A program made the position numbers and the translations under genes. From NCBI RefSeq assembly GCF_010015585.1, contig NW_022985068.1, positions 1,691,911 through 1,755,910 on the forward strand: DNA of 64,000 nucleotides, written 5' to 3'. The notes under the pieces were generated by a model. It searched no databases. It was given only the letters and a program-made list of their open reading frames with translations, and was not told where the DNA came from. Below are positions 35,021 through 46,305 of the stretch, one piece after another. Positions within the stretch are counted from its first letter, which is position 1. Every line of letters begins with the position of its first letter. Source of the stretch: Eremomyces bilateralis CBS 781.70 (taxonomy: Eukaryota > Ascomycota > Dothideomycetes > Eremomycetales > Eremomycetaceae).

Positions 35021-38000
35021 ATGAACGCAATGAACACGGGCATCAAGGGCCATCTCCTCGCCCATTATCAGCGACAACAATCTACACAACCGGTGGGAAC
35101 ATGGCAGCAACAGTTGCCAGTGGCGGAACGAGTTGGGCGGGCGTCGGAACTGTGAGTAGCGGGATCACCCTGCGTGGCATGGGTGGAAACGCGACGAAAC
35201 TAACCTTGCGCAGATATACATCACTAAAGTTGGCGAAGAACCCGCAAAATGCACAGCAGGAGATGCAAGTCATGCAACATGCGGTCGGCATAGAATCACA
35301 ATTTTGCCAGAAGTCGCCAGATAAGGTGAATAACCCCGATGACTCTATTCATGCTTTCCTCCATTCATATCCTCCATTCATATCCGCCTCTATTGACATA
35401 TCACCCTATTCATATCTGCCTCTATTGATATCACTCTATTCACTTCCTACTCTATATATGCTCCTGGGCCAACACTCAATATCACTTTCGCTCTCTCTGT
35501 GCGCCGGAGCTGACACTTGATAATAGCAAACATATATCGCAGAACTCACTCGACGCTTAACTATGCTCGCACAAGAACGAGCTCGAAACACACCCGCCCT
35601 TACAAATCCACAAAATCCCATGGCCAATATGCAACGACCCATGATGGGAACCCCGATGCAGCAGACCATGTCAAACCCAGGCGCGAACCCAGTTCAAAAT
35701 CAAGGACCGCCTCCTTTCCAACCACAGCTCCAACGACCCATGCAAGCCTCACCTATCCCTCCGAATCCCGTTTCCAACCCGACCGGCATGACCGGCATGC
35801 CGGAAGATTCGGGCTTGACCGCACCGGCCATGCAACAACAGGGCTCGCAAGCCCCCAACCAACCCCGACAGACTCCAGGTGGTCCGCAGGCGGGCGGTCA
35901 ACAGATGATGCAGAATCCACAAATTCGGCTGACACAGGAGGACGTGCCGAAAATCCAACTCCTAGCCCAACGGCTCTTTCAGCAAAGCAATCCGCAATTC
36001 CACCAGAGAATACGAGAGGAAGCGGGTCGGTTACCGCCGGATAAGCTGGCGCAACTGCAGCAAAGTGGGCAGGACCCCGTGATACTCCATTTCCGAAAAC
36101 AAGCGCAGCGCATAGTGTTGCAGCAGAAACAACAGCAGAGTGCATTGGGTCAGGGCAACAATCCGCCCGGCGCCACAGCTGGCGGCATCCCTCCGAACAT
36201 GTCCAATCAACGTTCATTCCAAGGCATGAATCCCCAAGATGCACAGGGAGGCATGTCCGGACAGCAAGAGTTTGACTTCTCTCAAATCGCTGGACAGCAA
36301 GCCGACGCTCTGCGATCGCAAGATGCCGGCCAACTGGTCGTTCCTGCGAGCAACAACATGAACCCGCAACATCAGCTCGGGCAGTTCATGGGAATGCAGA
36401 ATCAAATGCGTCAACCAGGAATGGGCGGGCCGGGACAGGTGCCGAACGATCTTGCGCAACAGCAAGCCATGATGAACATGCAGCAGAACCAACCCGAACA
36501 TATTCGACAGCAAAACGCGGCAAAGATAGCTCAGGCACAAGCACAGGCCCAAGCCCACGCACAAGCACGCTTGAAGATGGCACAGAATCAAGGGCAGATG
36601 CAACAGCAATTACGAGGCCAATCGAACGGATTGAATGCGCAGACCCCGCAACAGAACTCCGATATCTCCCTCCTGACGCAACCGATGGATACCCCCGGTC
36701 AACAGAGCGTCGCGTCTCATCGACCGCAATCCGCGATTCCGCCAGTCAACGCCTTCCACCCTGGCATGGATCCCCGAGCCGCACAAGCGATCCTTCAAGC
36801 CCAACAACGAGCCGCTTCGGCGCAAGGAGTACCGAACGGCCAGGGAGCCGTACCCCGTCAACTTCCCCCCTGGCTCTCGCGAGCCGGCCTCTCACAAGCC
36901 CAACTGGAGAACCTCGCCCACTTGCCACCGCCCGCATACAACCAAGCTTTGCAAGTGATCCAAGATCGTGTCCGGCATCTCGCCCGACCCGGCGCCAATA
37001 TGCTCGGCAACCAGGTCCCCGCCAACCAGAACGTCCTGCAGATGGGCCAACTCGGTGACCAGTTCATGGGCCCGCAACCGCAGCCGCCAGCTCAACCACC
37101 GCATACCAATCAAGGCATGCCAAACATGATGGGGCAGCCGCAACAACAGGGGCGACCCCCGAGTCCGAAGGTGTTTGATCAGCAAAACTTCCCGCCGCAA
37201 GGAATGCAAGGACCGCAAGGACCGCCTAACCAGCAGCAGGTCCGGCAGAATCTGCCTCCCGTCAACCCGGAAATGTTGCGGCAGTCGGATGGGTGGGAAT
37301 TCCCGCAGCAATTGGTGGCGCAGGCCCAGCTTGTTGGCGTTATACCGGAGAATGTGAAAACATGGGGACAGCTGAAGGAGTGGGTTGCGCGAAATCCACA
37401 GGCGGCTACCCAGGTCAACCCGGAGTATCTGTTGCGGATACAGACGATCCAGGTTGCGAGACGTCAAGTCAGTCTGCAGCAACAACGACAAGCGATGATG
37501 AACCAGCGCAATGTCCAGGGGCCCAATCAAATGCAATCGCTGGGAATGGGACAACCGCAAATGCAGGGAATGAATCCACAGGCCGCTCAAGCGGCGCTCC
37601 AGGCTCAACAACGAGCAGCGTCGGCAAACGTGCAGCAGATGGGGATGGGGGGACACATGCAACGGCCGATGGGCCCGAACCAAATCCCCCCGAATCTCCC
37701 CCCGGTCACCCCACAGGAGATTCAGCAATTCCGACAGCGCTTCTCTCATGCCCAAAACGTCTCCGATGATATGATTCGGAAGCGTATCCTTGGTGCCCGG
37801 ATCCAGAACTATCGGGAACAACAGCTCCAGAATGCGGTGCTCCGACAGCAAGGCCAACCGGGCGCTCATGGACCTGGAGGCATTGGTCCGCAGGCTCAAG
37901 GGATACCCCAGCAACCTGCACAACTCAATAAAGCGCAAGGGGGACAGGTTCCGACGCCAGCACAACCGCCAAAACAGGGACAGAAACCATCGCCGGCGCA

Positions 38001-40005
38001 GACGTCTCGGACACAAGCGCAACCCGCACAGCAAGGAACGAAGCGTCCGAACGATGATGGCGCACCCGCGCAAGCGAAAGCGCCGACACCAAGCCAGGGG
38101 GGACAACGCGCGCAGGCACAAACCGGCCACCCTGCTAATATCAGTCCGGAGCAGATGAAGAAGCTGAACCCACAACAGCAGCGCGAGCAGCTGCTGAAAG
38201 CTCAAGCGATGAACCAGGAACATGCCGCCAAGGTCGCCTCGCAAGCGCAACAGGCCAGTGGAGACAGCGGCCAGGCGGTGGCACAGCGATTCATGGCGCT
38301 CTACCGCGAAATGGAGCAGCAGACTCCTCGCCGACCGGCGAATCCGGTCGATCTTCCGACGCGGAATGTGATGCAGGCAAGAGTCAACCAGGTGAAGCCG
38401 ATCCTTGCGCAGTTCGACAAGATGCTGCACGCCGTCTACTCGCAATCGAAGATGGATGAGAAGCAGGTGCGCAGTCTCATGGCGATGAAGGTCATGCTGC
38501 TGCAGAACATGAGCAAGGAGTTCGTGATTCATTCGAACGTGAACCTCTCCACCCAGGAGCTAGAGCACATTCTTCGCAAGATGGGTCAGTTCGTGCAGAT
38601 GGTCATGATGCAAATGAAGAAGGCGAAGGAGCAGCAAACCTCGCTGCAGCAAGGCCAGCCGCCACCGCCGCCGAAGCCAGAAGCAGTGCCACCACCAGCC
38701 AAGGGTCAACCAGCCACTGGCGCTGCCGGCGCTGCTCCTACTCCACAAACGCAGTTGAGCGCCGATAACCTCAAGATGCATCAAGCGGAATTGCACAAAG
38801 CGCGACGATCCTCGAAGCCTCCACCGGCACCGACGACAACCGTCGCCCCGGGGTTCCCCGTCAACTCCCCGCAAGGGGTCCCGAAATACGCGACTACCGC
38901 CCCCGAGCCACCGAATCTGAACCTACCGCCGAAGAAGAAGCAACGGTACAATACCGGGACCTCTTCCGCCCAAGGCACCCCCGGCTCCGCATCATCCCCG
39001 CAGGTTGGGAAAGGTGCCTCTCCCGACATGAAGCGCCAGCCATCGACCGACGCTGTGAAGCCCGTCGAGCCAGCGAAGCCATTCAAATGCAACGCCCCCG
39101 ACTGCGAACACGGCGCCGAAGGCTTCGCCACCGAGCACGAGCTGGAGGATCACCGCCGCGACGTGCACCACCCGCCGATCACGGACCCGCTCCAGTTCGC
39201 CATCGACAGCGTGCGAAATTGCCTCGGGCTGGACGAGCGCGGCGAGAGAAAGGCCAAAGCCGAGAAAGCGAAGGCCGCCACCAAAGCAGGCGGCGAAGCT
39301 AAAACGAAAACTGGGAAAGCTGGAAAACCTGTCAAAAGTGACGCCGGAAAATCGGACGAGGATGAGCTCGACTCCTGGTCCGACGCGCAGATCTCGCAGA
39401 GTCAGATCCGCGAACTGTTCGGCGACATCGACAGCATGAGCTCATCGGCCGCGTTCCTTAGCAGCGACGCGGTGCATGGGGGACAGGAGAACATCGATGC
39501 GAGTGCGACGATCTGGTCGTTGCGGGAACCGAATCGGACGCCGAGCCCGAGTAGCGGAGAGGACGCGAAGGATACGCCGGGGAGTAAGGAGAGCGCGGAG
39601 GCTAAGGAGAAAGAGAAGGCGGCGGGCGGGAAGGATGGGTCGGACAGGAAGAAAGATGCGGACGAGCAGGCGGGGCGGCGGAAGGATAGCGACATCTCGG
39701 AGGGAGACAACCTCACGTTGCTGATGAGCTGGACGGATTTGGCGGCGCTGGATTACGACGACCCGATGGCCGGGGCGCTGGGGATGGGCGGGGATTTCGC
39801 GGGCCTGTCGGCGCCTAACGGTGCGGACGCCACCTTGATGGACGACGCGGTCCGCGTCACTGACGTCGACATGGGGTTCCTTGACATCGACTTCGGGCAG
39901 ACGCAGGTGGTCAACGGACCGTTCGGGCGGCCGGTGGACGAGAAGGTCGACGTCATGGATTGGGAGCAGATGTTTGCGGAGGTGGACATGGAGACATTTC
40001 GATGA
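35021..40005 (+). CDS. MED15: Mediator tail subunit Med15 (Gal11) with KIX domain
   Basis: Coactivator subunit contacted by activation domains through KIX. Exons 35021-35151, 35214-35325 and 35527-40005, 1573 residues. The first two short exons were found by following the KIX fold: GTWQQQLPVAERVGRASEL, then YTSLKLAKN...QFCQKSPDK, then QTYIAELTRRLTMLAQERAR, an L-x-x-x-L helix end typical of KIX. ATG 35021 has a CCACC context. The body is Gln/Pro/Met-rich and low in complexity (about 100-860), with a charged helical segment FRQRFSHAQNVSDDMIRKRI near 810 and a conserved helical region (about 990-1100). A C2H2-like finger FKCNAPDCEHGAEGF...H...H lies at about 1269-1295. The end is acidic. Intron 2 (201 nt) is long and repetitive. 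An internal in-frame ATG at 35563 would give a form lacking KIX. Confidence 0.9.
35335..35458 (+). repeat. CTCTATTCAT-type repeats inside MED15 intron 2
   Basis: Intron 2 carries repeated C/T-rich decamers (CTCCATTCATATC, CACCCTATTCATATC, CTCTATTGATATC) ending in CTATATATGCTCC. Apart from the array the intron has normal ends (GTGAAT...AATAG). Confidence 0.7.
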
Positions 40006-42503
40006 GGCGGTTCTCTTCTAGGTTTTTCCTTTCGGGAGGGGGTTTCTTCTGTCTAATGCCTTTCACGGTATACGGATCGTCTAGGCGCCATATGGAATGG
40101 GTCCATGGATGACCTCCACGGTTATGAGATGGGCATTTGGGAAACGGGATGGGAAATAGGTCTGGGAATGAGATATCACGGTCTCCTATGGGTTTGCATG
40201 GTGTTCTTGGGAGGCACAAACAGCGTATTTTGATCTTGGGCGGGACACACCTGTATGGTATCTGCGATGCGCTCAGGATGGGAGGCATCGGACTGCGATT
40301 TTGTCTTTGGCCTCACGAGGCGGACGGATTTCACACCTTATCTGGCATTTCATTGCCCAGATGCTATTACTGAGGGCATACGTAGCATGCTTCGGCTTTC
40401 CAAAGATTAGGAAGCTGACTACATGACTTCAATCCTGCATTCTCTGATTTATCTTCGATTCCGAACTTTTCGGTGCTGCTTGTCGACATGCCATGGTGCC
40501 AACTCGCGTGCCTTGCACATTATCTTATTCAACTGCCTCTATTCTCGTCGCGCCATATCCGACATATTTGCACCACCAGCCCGGCGTCCCTCTGACCTTT
40601 GGGCGGTTGGCGCTCATTAACTTAAAGAGTGCGATCCGATATGAAGCGGTAGTCCGAGACGGATGCAAAGTCGTTGTCGTGAACCAGGCCTCGGCGGTTT
40701 TGAGGGTTGAGAATCGGATAGCTAGCTAGGGCTAAATGGAGGTTAATCGGACCGGTAGTTCATACTCGATGATGAACGCCATGCCCGGTTTCTCCACGGC
40801 TGATATTTCGCGGATAATGATTTATATGACGCGATAGTAGTGGATTGTCCATTTACAGTCAACTGAAACCTGCAGGTCTTAGTTCCTCCTTTAAGGCTAA
40901 AATTGATTGTTAGATCTGCGACCAATATGGTCTCGAGGGCAAAGGCATAATTAATCCTCAGCCGTCCCAATGTGTGCTATCTTGCTCCTCTCCTTCACAA
41001 ACCCCTATTCCTCTGTCCACCCTGTTTCATCCCCAATCCATCAATTCCTCCTTATCGATTTATGCTTCCTTATTTCGCTAAGGCTGCCATTGCCAGCCTG
41101 GCACCCCCTAATCGATCGTCATCAACAATTCATCGCCCCGGTGACTGTCCACCCATCCCCCATTCTGGCATCTTCCCCGCCATTTCCAGCCGCTATCATT
41201 CGCTGCTTTCATGCCAAACCGGCCTAGGCCCGCCTCCAAGCTTTGCTAAAAGCCCTCGGTCGAACCCCCCCTGAAACGTTCCGATTCGCTCGTGGACGCT
41301 ACCCCTAACCCCAGGAGGCAAGAAGACTCTGACTGTTGACGCATGTCATTATTGTGCCATGACGGTGATCACAGGGGCGATGGCTGTTGAGAACGAGTTT
41401 CGTAGTTCGCTTTCGTTTCATGTCTATGAAGCACTAAAGTTGCGCTGTTGAGGGTGGTTGAGGAATGAACTTTGTCGAGCCCGCGGAGTATCGGGTTGAT
41501 TACGAATCCGAGCTCACTATAAGTAGACATCCAACCGGCTACTGGATTGACCTATTAGATGGGGTTGCGTCTATAGAGTTCCGAATGCTCATTCCTTAAT
41601 CCTTCAATAATAGTTCCATACAGAGTTGAGATGCACTGACTTTCAATGATACGGTATGCCAATGGTCACTGCTTTGGGGAAAACTAAAACGTCAGAGGCG
41701 CTATCTCTAGTTAGCTTCCTACTATGTATCCGTACATCACTCTCCTTTTATCATGAATTCAGAATTTCCCATGCCTACAAGGTTCCAACTTCTAAAGCTA
41801 CTAAACCTCTCATATTCGGCCAGACCGTCACACAAAACACCTCCCAAGCTGATTACTCCAACACGCCTCGCCTAAGCCACCTTCCCCGCTCGCTTCGGAC
41901 AATCGCGTATTCAAGGAATCGACATTACGAAGCATCTTAGTTGCACTCTTTCGTCATCCGCCTCTCTCCCATCTCGACTTATCTGCGATTTAAGTTTCGT
42001 CGTCTCGATCATCGAAAGGCACGCGCCGACGCTTGTGACTGACGACATCCGGAATCTTACCCATGGATTGCGCTGGTCCCAACTAAAACCCCACAAGTTG
42101 GAGAGTTGATTGGAAGTTTGGAACTCCGCCACGCGGATCGCTACCCAACGGTTTCGGGCCCTAAGAGAACGCTGAGCTAGGAGGGTTCAACTGGAATTTG
42201 CGGGACTGATCAATCCGAGCTTTCTCACTCCTCGGACTTTGGTGGCGGGGAGCATGCTGCAGTCTGCACTCGTGGCTAATGCTTTCATGCTGACTTGCGA
42301 TACCTGTATCTGACATCCAGACCATACAAGCTGAAGTTCAGCGTTTGAAAGGCTCATCTGCATGCGCTGCACGAACATACAACCGATTTCTGGAACCTAA
42401 ACGATCGACTCAAATGACCAATGCGAACGGAGTCATGCGGACGAACCACGACCGATTTCCATCCTTCTGAGCGACAGTTCACGCATCGTGGAAGAACCAC
42501 GCA
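40006..42503. other. Intergenic 2.5 kb
   Basis: Between MED15 and the Zn2Cys6 gene, both on the plus strand. Contains the MED15 3' end and the promoter of the next gene. C/T-rich 40970-41270. Short frames only; no gene supported. Confidence 0.5.
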
Positions 42504-45500
42504 ATGGCTGCCAACCAGCGAACGGCCAGGCTAGATATCGAAGGAATTGAGTCGCTATATACTGGACTGGATGGATCATTAAATCTGGGGGATTATTCGA
42601 TGCCATCATCGACTCAGAATCCCCACATCGATTCTCTAATTCACGATTCACAATCTCCATCGGCCAATTCTGGAACAAGCCCGACGGTCGTGTCGACGTA
42701 CTCAGAGCGTACTTCGAATGGATCGAGAATAGGGAGGGGTATCAGACCTGGGGACATACGCGCGCCGCCTTCCCCGCGAGTGCAGACAATGTTTGAAGGA
42801 AATGGCCCGAACGCATTATCAAATCACCAAGACGAACTCATTTCGCCGACGAATCGACATCCAGCCAGATCGAGCGTATCGAGCAATACCGAAATGACAC
42901 AGTCACAGAAGATGGACATGGACGGCATAGATCGATTCGCGAGCCCGGACAGCAACGTGATCGGGGCCTTCGGCTCCAACGATGGACTGGATTTCGACGA
43001 CTCTATACTCGGCATAAACATGCGAAATGAATCACGAGGCGAGAGCGAAACTTCGAAATCAAAGAAAGACGGCAAAGAGGACGGACCGCCGACATGGACC
43101 GAGATGCGGACCAAAGCCGGCAAAGAACGAAAACGACTACCGCTCGCATGCATCGCGTGCCGACGAAAGAAGATCCGCTGCTCCGGAGAGAAGCCGGCGT
43201 GCAAGCATTGCGTGCGATCGCGGATCCCTTGCGTGTACAAAGTGACCACACGGAAAGCCGCGCCGCGGACGGACTACATGGCAATGCTAGACAAACGATT
43301 GAAAAGGATGGAGGACCGTGTCATCAAGCTCATACCGAAGGATAAAATGTCCACGGTGTCGCGGGCGGTCGTCAAACCAGCCATACCACCTCCACCAACG
43401 AAACCCACAGGTGCCCGGAAACGTGGCGCAGACGATGCGTTTGGAGATGAGCTGGACGAGCTCACAAAGCCACGCGGTGCAACGGGCGTTGGTGCAACGA
43501 ACGGTATACCGTTCAAAGGGAAAGATGCAGACGAGGTTTTACTCCTTACCGAAGGTGCGGACAGTTTGCCTTCGAAAGAACTGCAGCATCATCTTGCCGA
43601 AATTTACTTCGACTACGTCTACGGCCAGAGTTATCCGCTGCTCCACAAACCGAGCTTCATGCGGAAGTTGAATCAGGGTAGCGTGCCGCCGGTGCTAATG
43701 CTCGCCATGTGTGCAATCTCGGCGAGATTCTCAACACATCCGCAACTACGCAGTGAACCGGCCTTCCTTCGTGGTGACCAATGGGCGGCGCCGGCAAGAG
43801 AAATCGCCTTGAAACAGTACGATTCGCCGAACATCACGATTCTTATCGTCTATCTACTGCTCGGACTTCACGACTTCGGAACATGCCAAGGTGGCAGGAG
43901 CTGGATGTTCGGCGGCATGGCACAGCGGATGGCGTACGCGTTGCAGCTTCACAAAGATCTGGACCATGATCCGCTGGCGAAGGATAAAGAACACGCAAAA
44001 TTGAGCAACACCGATCGGGAGATACGACGGCGGACAATGTGGTCGTGCTTTCTAATGGACCGGTTCAACTCTTCAGGGACGGATCGACCGCTGTTTATGA
44101 ACGAACGGTATATCAAGGCGCGACTTCCAATCAAAGAGCATTACTTTACGATGGAGATATCCGGCCCAACGGAAGATATGGATGGAACGGTTCGAACCCC
44201 CACACCGGATGGTACTGGCCAAGCGTCCGATGCCCGGCTCAACATGGGGGTATCTGCCTACGTCATCCGGCTTGTCGCCATATGGGGCCAGGTCGTGAAG
44301 TACATCAACCTAGGGGGCAAGGAGAAAGATCCATATCCAGTGTGGGATCCCAAATCGGGTTTCCACAATCTCAAGTTGAAAGCAGAGGCGTTCAAGAAGC
44401 GCCTACCGGAACACATGCATTACAATGCGGAGAACCTGCAGAACCACGCAAGCGAGCACATCTCCAACCAATTCATTTTCCTCCACATCATCTACCACCA
44501 GATCATCCTCTTCATGAATCGATTCGCCCTTCCTCCGAGTCCTCCGGATCGGCGACCCAAGGAGATGCCTCGTGAGTTCCTTCAAATGAGCGCACGCGCC
44601 GCCTTCGATGCATCGAATCAAATTAGTTTATTAATCAAAGACGCGATGGACCATCTCGTCGTCGCACCGTTCGCTGGGTACGCCGCGTTCTTCTCCAGCA
44701 CCGTCCACGTGCACGGTGTTTTCTCGAAGAACGCCTCCCTCGTCTCCGCGAGCAAACAATACCTCGGATATAATGTCAAATATCTCAGCAAGATGAAGAA
44801 GCATTGGGGCATGTTCTACTGGGTGGCCGAAAATCTCAAGGAACTCTATCGACAGCAGGCAGACCATGCCATGCGTGGACCGCAGGCGGGAGGCGCCAAA
44901 TCGGGGCAGATCAACATTTTCCAGTACGGCGACTGGTTCGATCGATACCCGCACGGGGTGTCACAGACTGACTATGAGGACCCGGCGGCGAAGTCGCAAC
45001 TAGAGCCTGGCGACGAAGGGGTTCTCGGCCAGAAGAGCGATCTGCAGAGCGTGGAAGAGTTCTTCGCAACCCTTCCGAAGAGGACCGGGCCGGCGCAGAA
45101 AGGCGCAAAGAAGAGCCGGGCGGCTCTCGCGGCGAAGAAAGCCGCCGCGAACGCTCCACCAGAGGTGCAGAAGCGGGACTCGGAGTCTGTGCCGCAGAAC
45201 ATACATCACTCTGCCGAAGAGCAACAAATGCTTGCCAACCCGTTCGGGGTCCACAACGATCCCCTCGACCCTCCCGCCCTCTCCGACTTTTCTCAAATGC
45301 CTGACAACCCACTCTTCCCGTACATCCCCCAACAACCCCAAGCATCCAACCACCTATACCCCTCACCGACCACCTCCCAACTGCCGAACCTAGGCCCCAC
45401 CTACCCACCGGAAACCCCCGCCAACAACACGCTCTGGAACCTGGACTTCGGGCCCATCGGCACGGGACACGCGGGGACGAACTTCTTCGCGGATCCGAGC

Positions 45501-45668
45501 ACGGCGTATTTCATGCCGTTTAATTTGGATCCGCCCACGGATATGGACGTCGGCGCAGGGGAGGGGTTTGGGATTTTGGAGATGGGGATGGGGATCAGTG
45601 CGGGGGGGTGGGGGTTTGAGGGGATGGGGTCGATGGAGCAGACGGGTGCGGATGGGACCGGGCAGTGA
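42504..45668 (+). CDS. Zn2Cys6 fungal-specific transcription factor
   Basis: Intron-less 1054-residue regulator. The binuclear zinc cluster is at residues 216-243 with spacing C-x2-C-x6-C-x6-C-x2-C-x6-C (CIACRRKKIRCSGEKPAC part), preceded by KERKRLPLA and followed by a basic linker and a probable coiled-coil start (YMAMLDKRLKRMEDRVIKL). The middle-homology (fungal_trans) domain begins about 360 (HHLAEIYFDYVYGQSYPLLH) and continues through YDSPNITILIVYLLLGLHDF and MAYALQLHKDLD. Residues 1-200 are Ser/Asn-rich with acidic patches. After about 880 there is an Ala/Lys tract, then a Pro-rich, acidic, aromatic end that looks like an activation region. I cannot tie it to a named pathway regulator. 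Same strand as PHO8, which starts 640 bp downstream. Confidence 0.9.
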   Translation: MAANQRTARLDIEGIESLYTGLDGSLNLGDYSMPSSTQNPHIDSLIHDSQSPSANSGTSPTVVSTYSERTSNGSRIGRGIRPGDIRAPPSPRVQTMFEGNGPNALSNHQDELISPTNRHPARSSVSSNTEMTQSQKMDMDGIDRFASPDSNVIGAFGSNDGLDFDDSILGINMRNESRGESETSKSKKDGKEDGPPTWTEMRTKAGKERKRLPLACIACRRKKIRCSGEKPACKHCVRSRIPCVYKVTTRKAAPRTDYMAMLDKRLKRMEDRVIKLIPKDKMSTVSRAVVKPAIPPPPTKPTGARKRGADDAFGDELDELTKPRGATGVGATNGIPFKGKDADEVLLLTEGADSLPSKELQHHLAEIYFDYVYGQSYPLLHKPSFMRKLNQGSVPPVLMLAMCAISARFSTHPQLRSEPAFLRGDQWAAPAREIALKQYDSPNITILIVYLLLGLHDFGTCQGGRSWMFGGMAQRMAYALQLHKDLDHDPLAKDKEHAKLSNTDREIRRRTMWSCFLMDRFNSSGTDRPLFMNERYIKARLPIKEHYFTMEISGPTEDMDGTVRTPTPDGTGQASDARLNMGVSAYVIRLVAIWGQVVKYINLGGKEKDPYPVWDPKSGFHNLKLKAEAFKKRLPEHMHYNAENLQNHASEHISNQFIFLHIIYHQIILFMNRFALPPSPPDRRPKEMPREFLQMSARAAFDASNQISLLIKDAMDHLVVAPFAGYAAFFSSTVHVHGVFSKNASLVSASKQYLGYNVKYLSKMKKHWGMFYWVAENLKELYRQQADHAMRGPQAGGAKSGQINIFQYGDWFDRYPHGVSQTDYEDPAAKSQLEPGDEGVLGQKSDLQSVEEFFATLPKRTGPAQKGAKKSRAALAAKKAAANAPPEVQKRDSESVPQNIHHSAEEQQMLANPFGVHNDPLDPPALSDFSQMPDNPLFPYIPQQPQASNHLYPSPTTSQLPNLGPTYPPETPANNTLWNLDFGPIGTGHAGTNFFADPSTAYFMPFNLDPPTDMDVGAGEGFGILEMGMGISAGGWGFEGMGSMEQTGADGTGQ

Positions 45669-46305
45669 AATGGAGAGATGGGGAGGTAAGGAGTGCGTGA
45701 AGAGAACGGCTTGATTTCTGTAAGCTGATTCGGGAACATAATTCCATTGCATATGCGTGTAGGTCGGGAACATATGATGATGGACACGATGGTTGCTGGA
45801 AAGGATATCTCGGTTTCAACATGGTTAGTCGCCATGGGATTGTTGGAGGGTTGGTAACATGTACAACCATAGTTAAGCAGCGACTGGATCTTGAATCAAT
45901 ATCAATCAGTTGTACAGTAATTGAGATGGACTGTGACTCTCTGTTTCTCTCTCCTTCAGTGCCCTTAATACAGTAATTAGCCCGTGTGAATGGTCGTCGC
46001 GTCATCTGATTGGCTCCTGTGGAATTCCATCACATCAGCGGGTGATCATTCCCAAATCCACGTTGATTAACTCCCGCCCTACCTTAGCAATCATATCACG
46101 CAAGGTTTGAGTCATACCAATCCATTGCAGCGTTCAGTTCGAATCCTTCGTCGAGAAGAGCTTCACTACTTCTTCTAATCCTTGATCTTCGTCTACGAGT
46201 GAAGGGGGTTGTTACGAACAACCCGTCTCCAGTCACGGTTGATGTCGCCATTAGGGCCGAATCTCCAATACCGTTAACATCTAGTTCAGCCGTTGAGGTG
46301 CCACC
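45669..46305 (+). promoter_or_regulatory. Upstream region of the alkaline phosphatase gene
   Basis: 637 bp between the Zn2Cys6 stop and the PHO8 ATG, which sits in a strong GCCACCATGG context. A CACGTT near 46061 resembles a weak Pho4-type site; one such hexamer is not significant alone. No gene seen. Confidence 0.4.

Noticed and set aside
36892-38532. 546-codon minus-strand open frame inside MED15
   Set aside because: It is the mirror of Gln/Pro/Met-rich coding sequence (CAG/CAA reverse to CTG/TTG, giving Leu/His/Arg-rich frames). The plus strand carries the conserved KIX and C-terminal parts.
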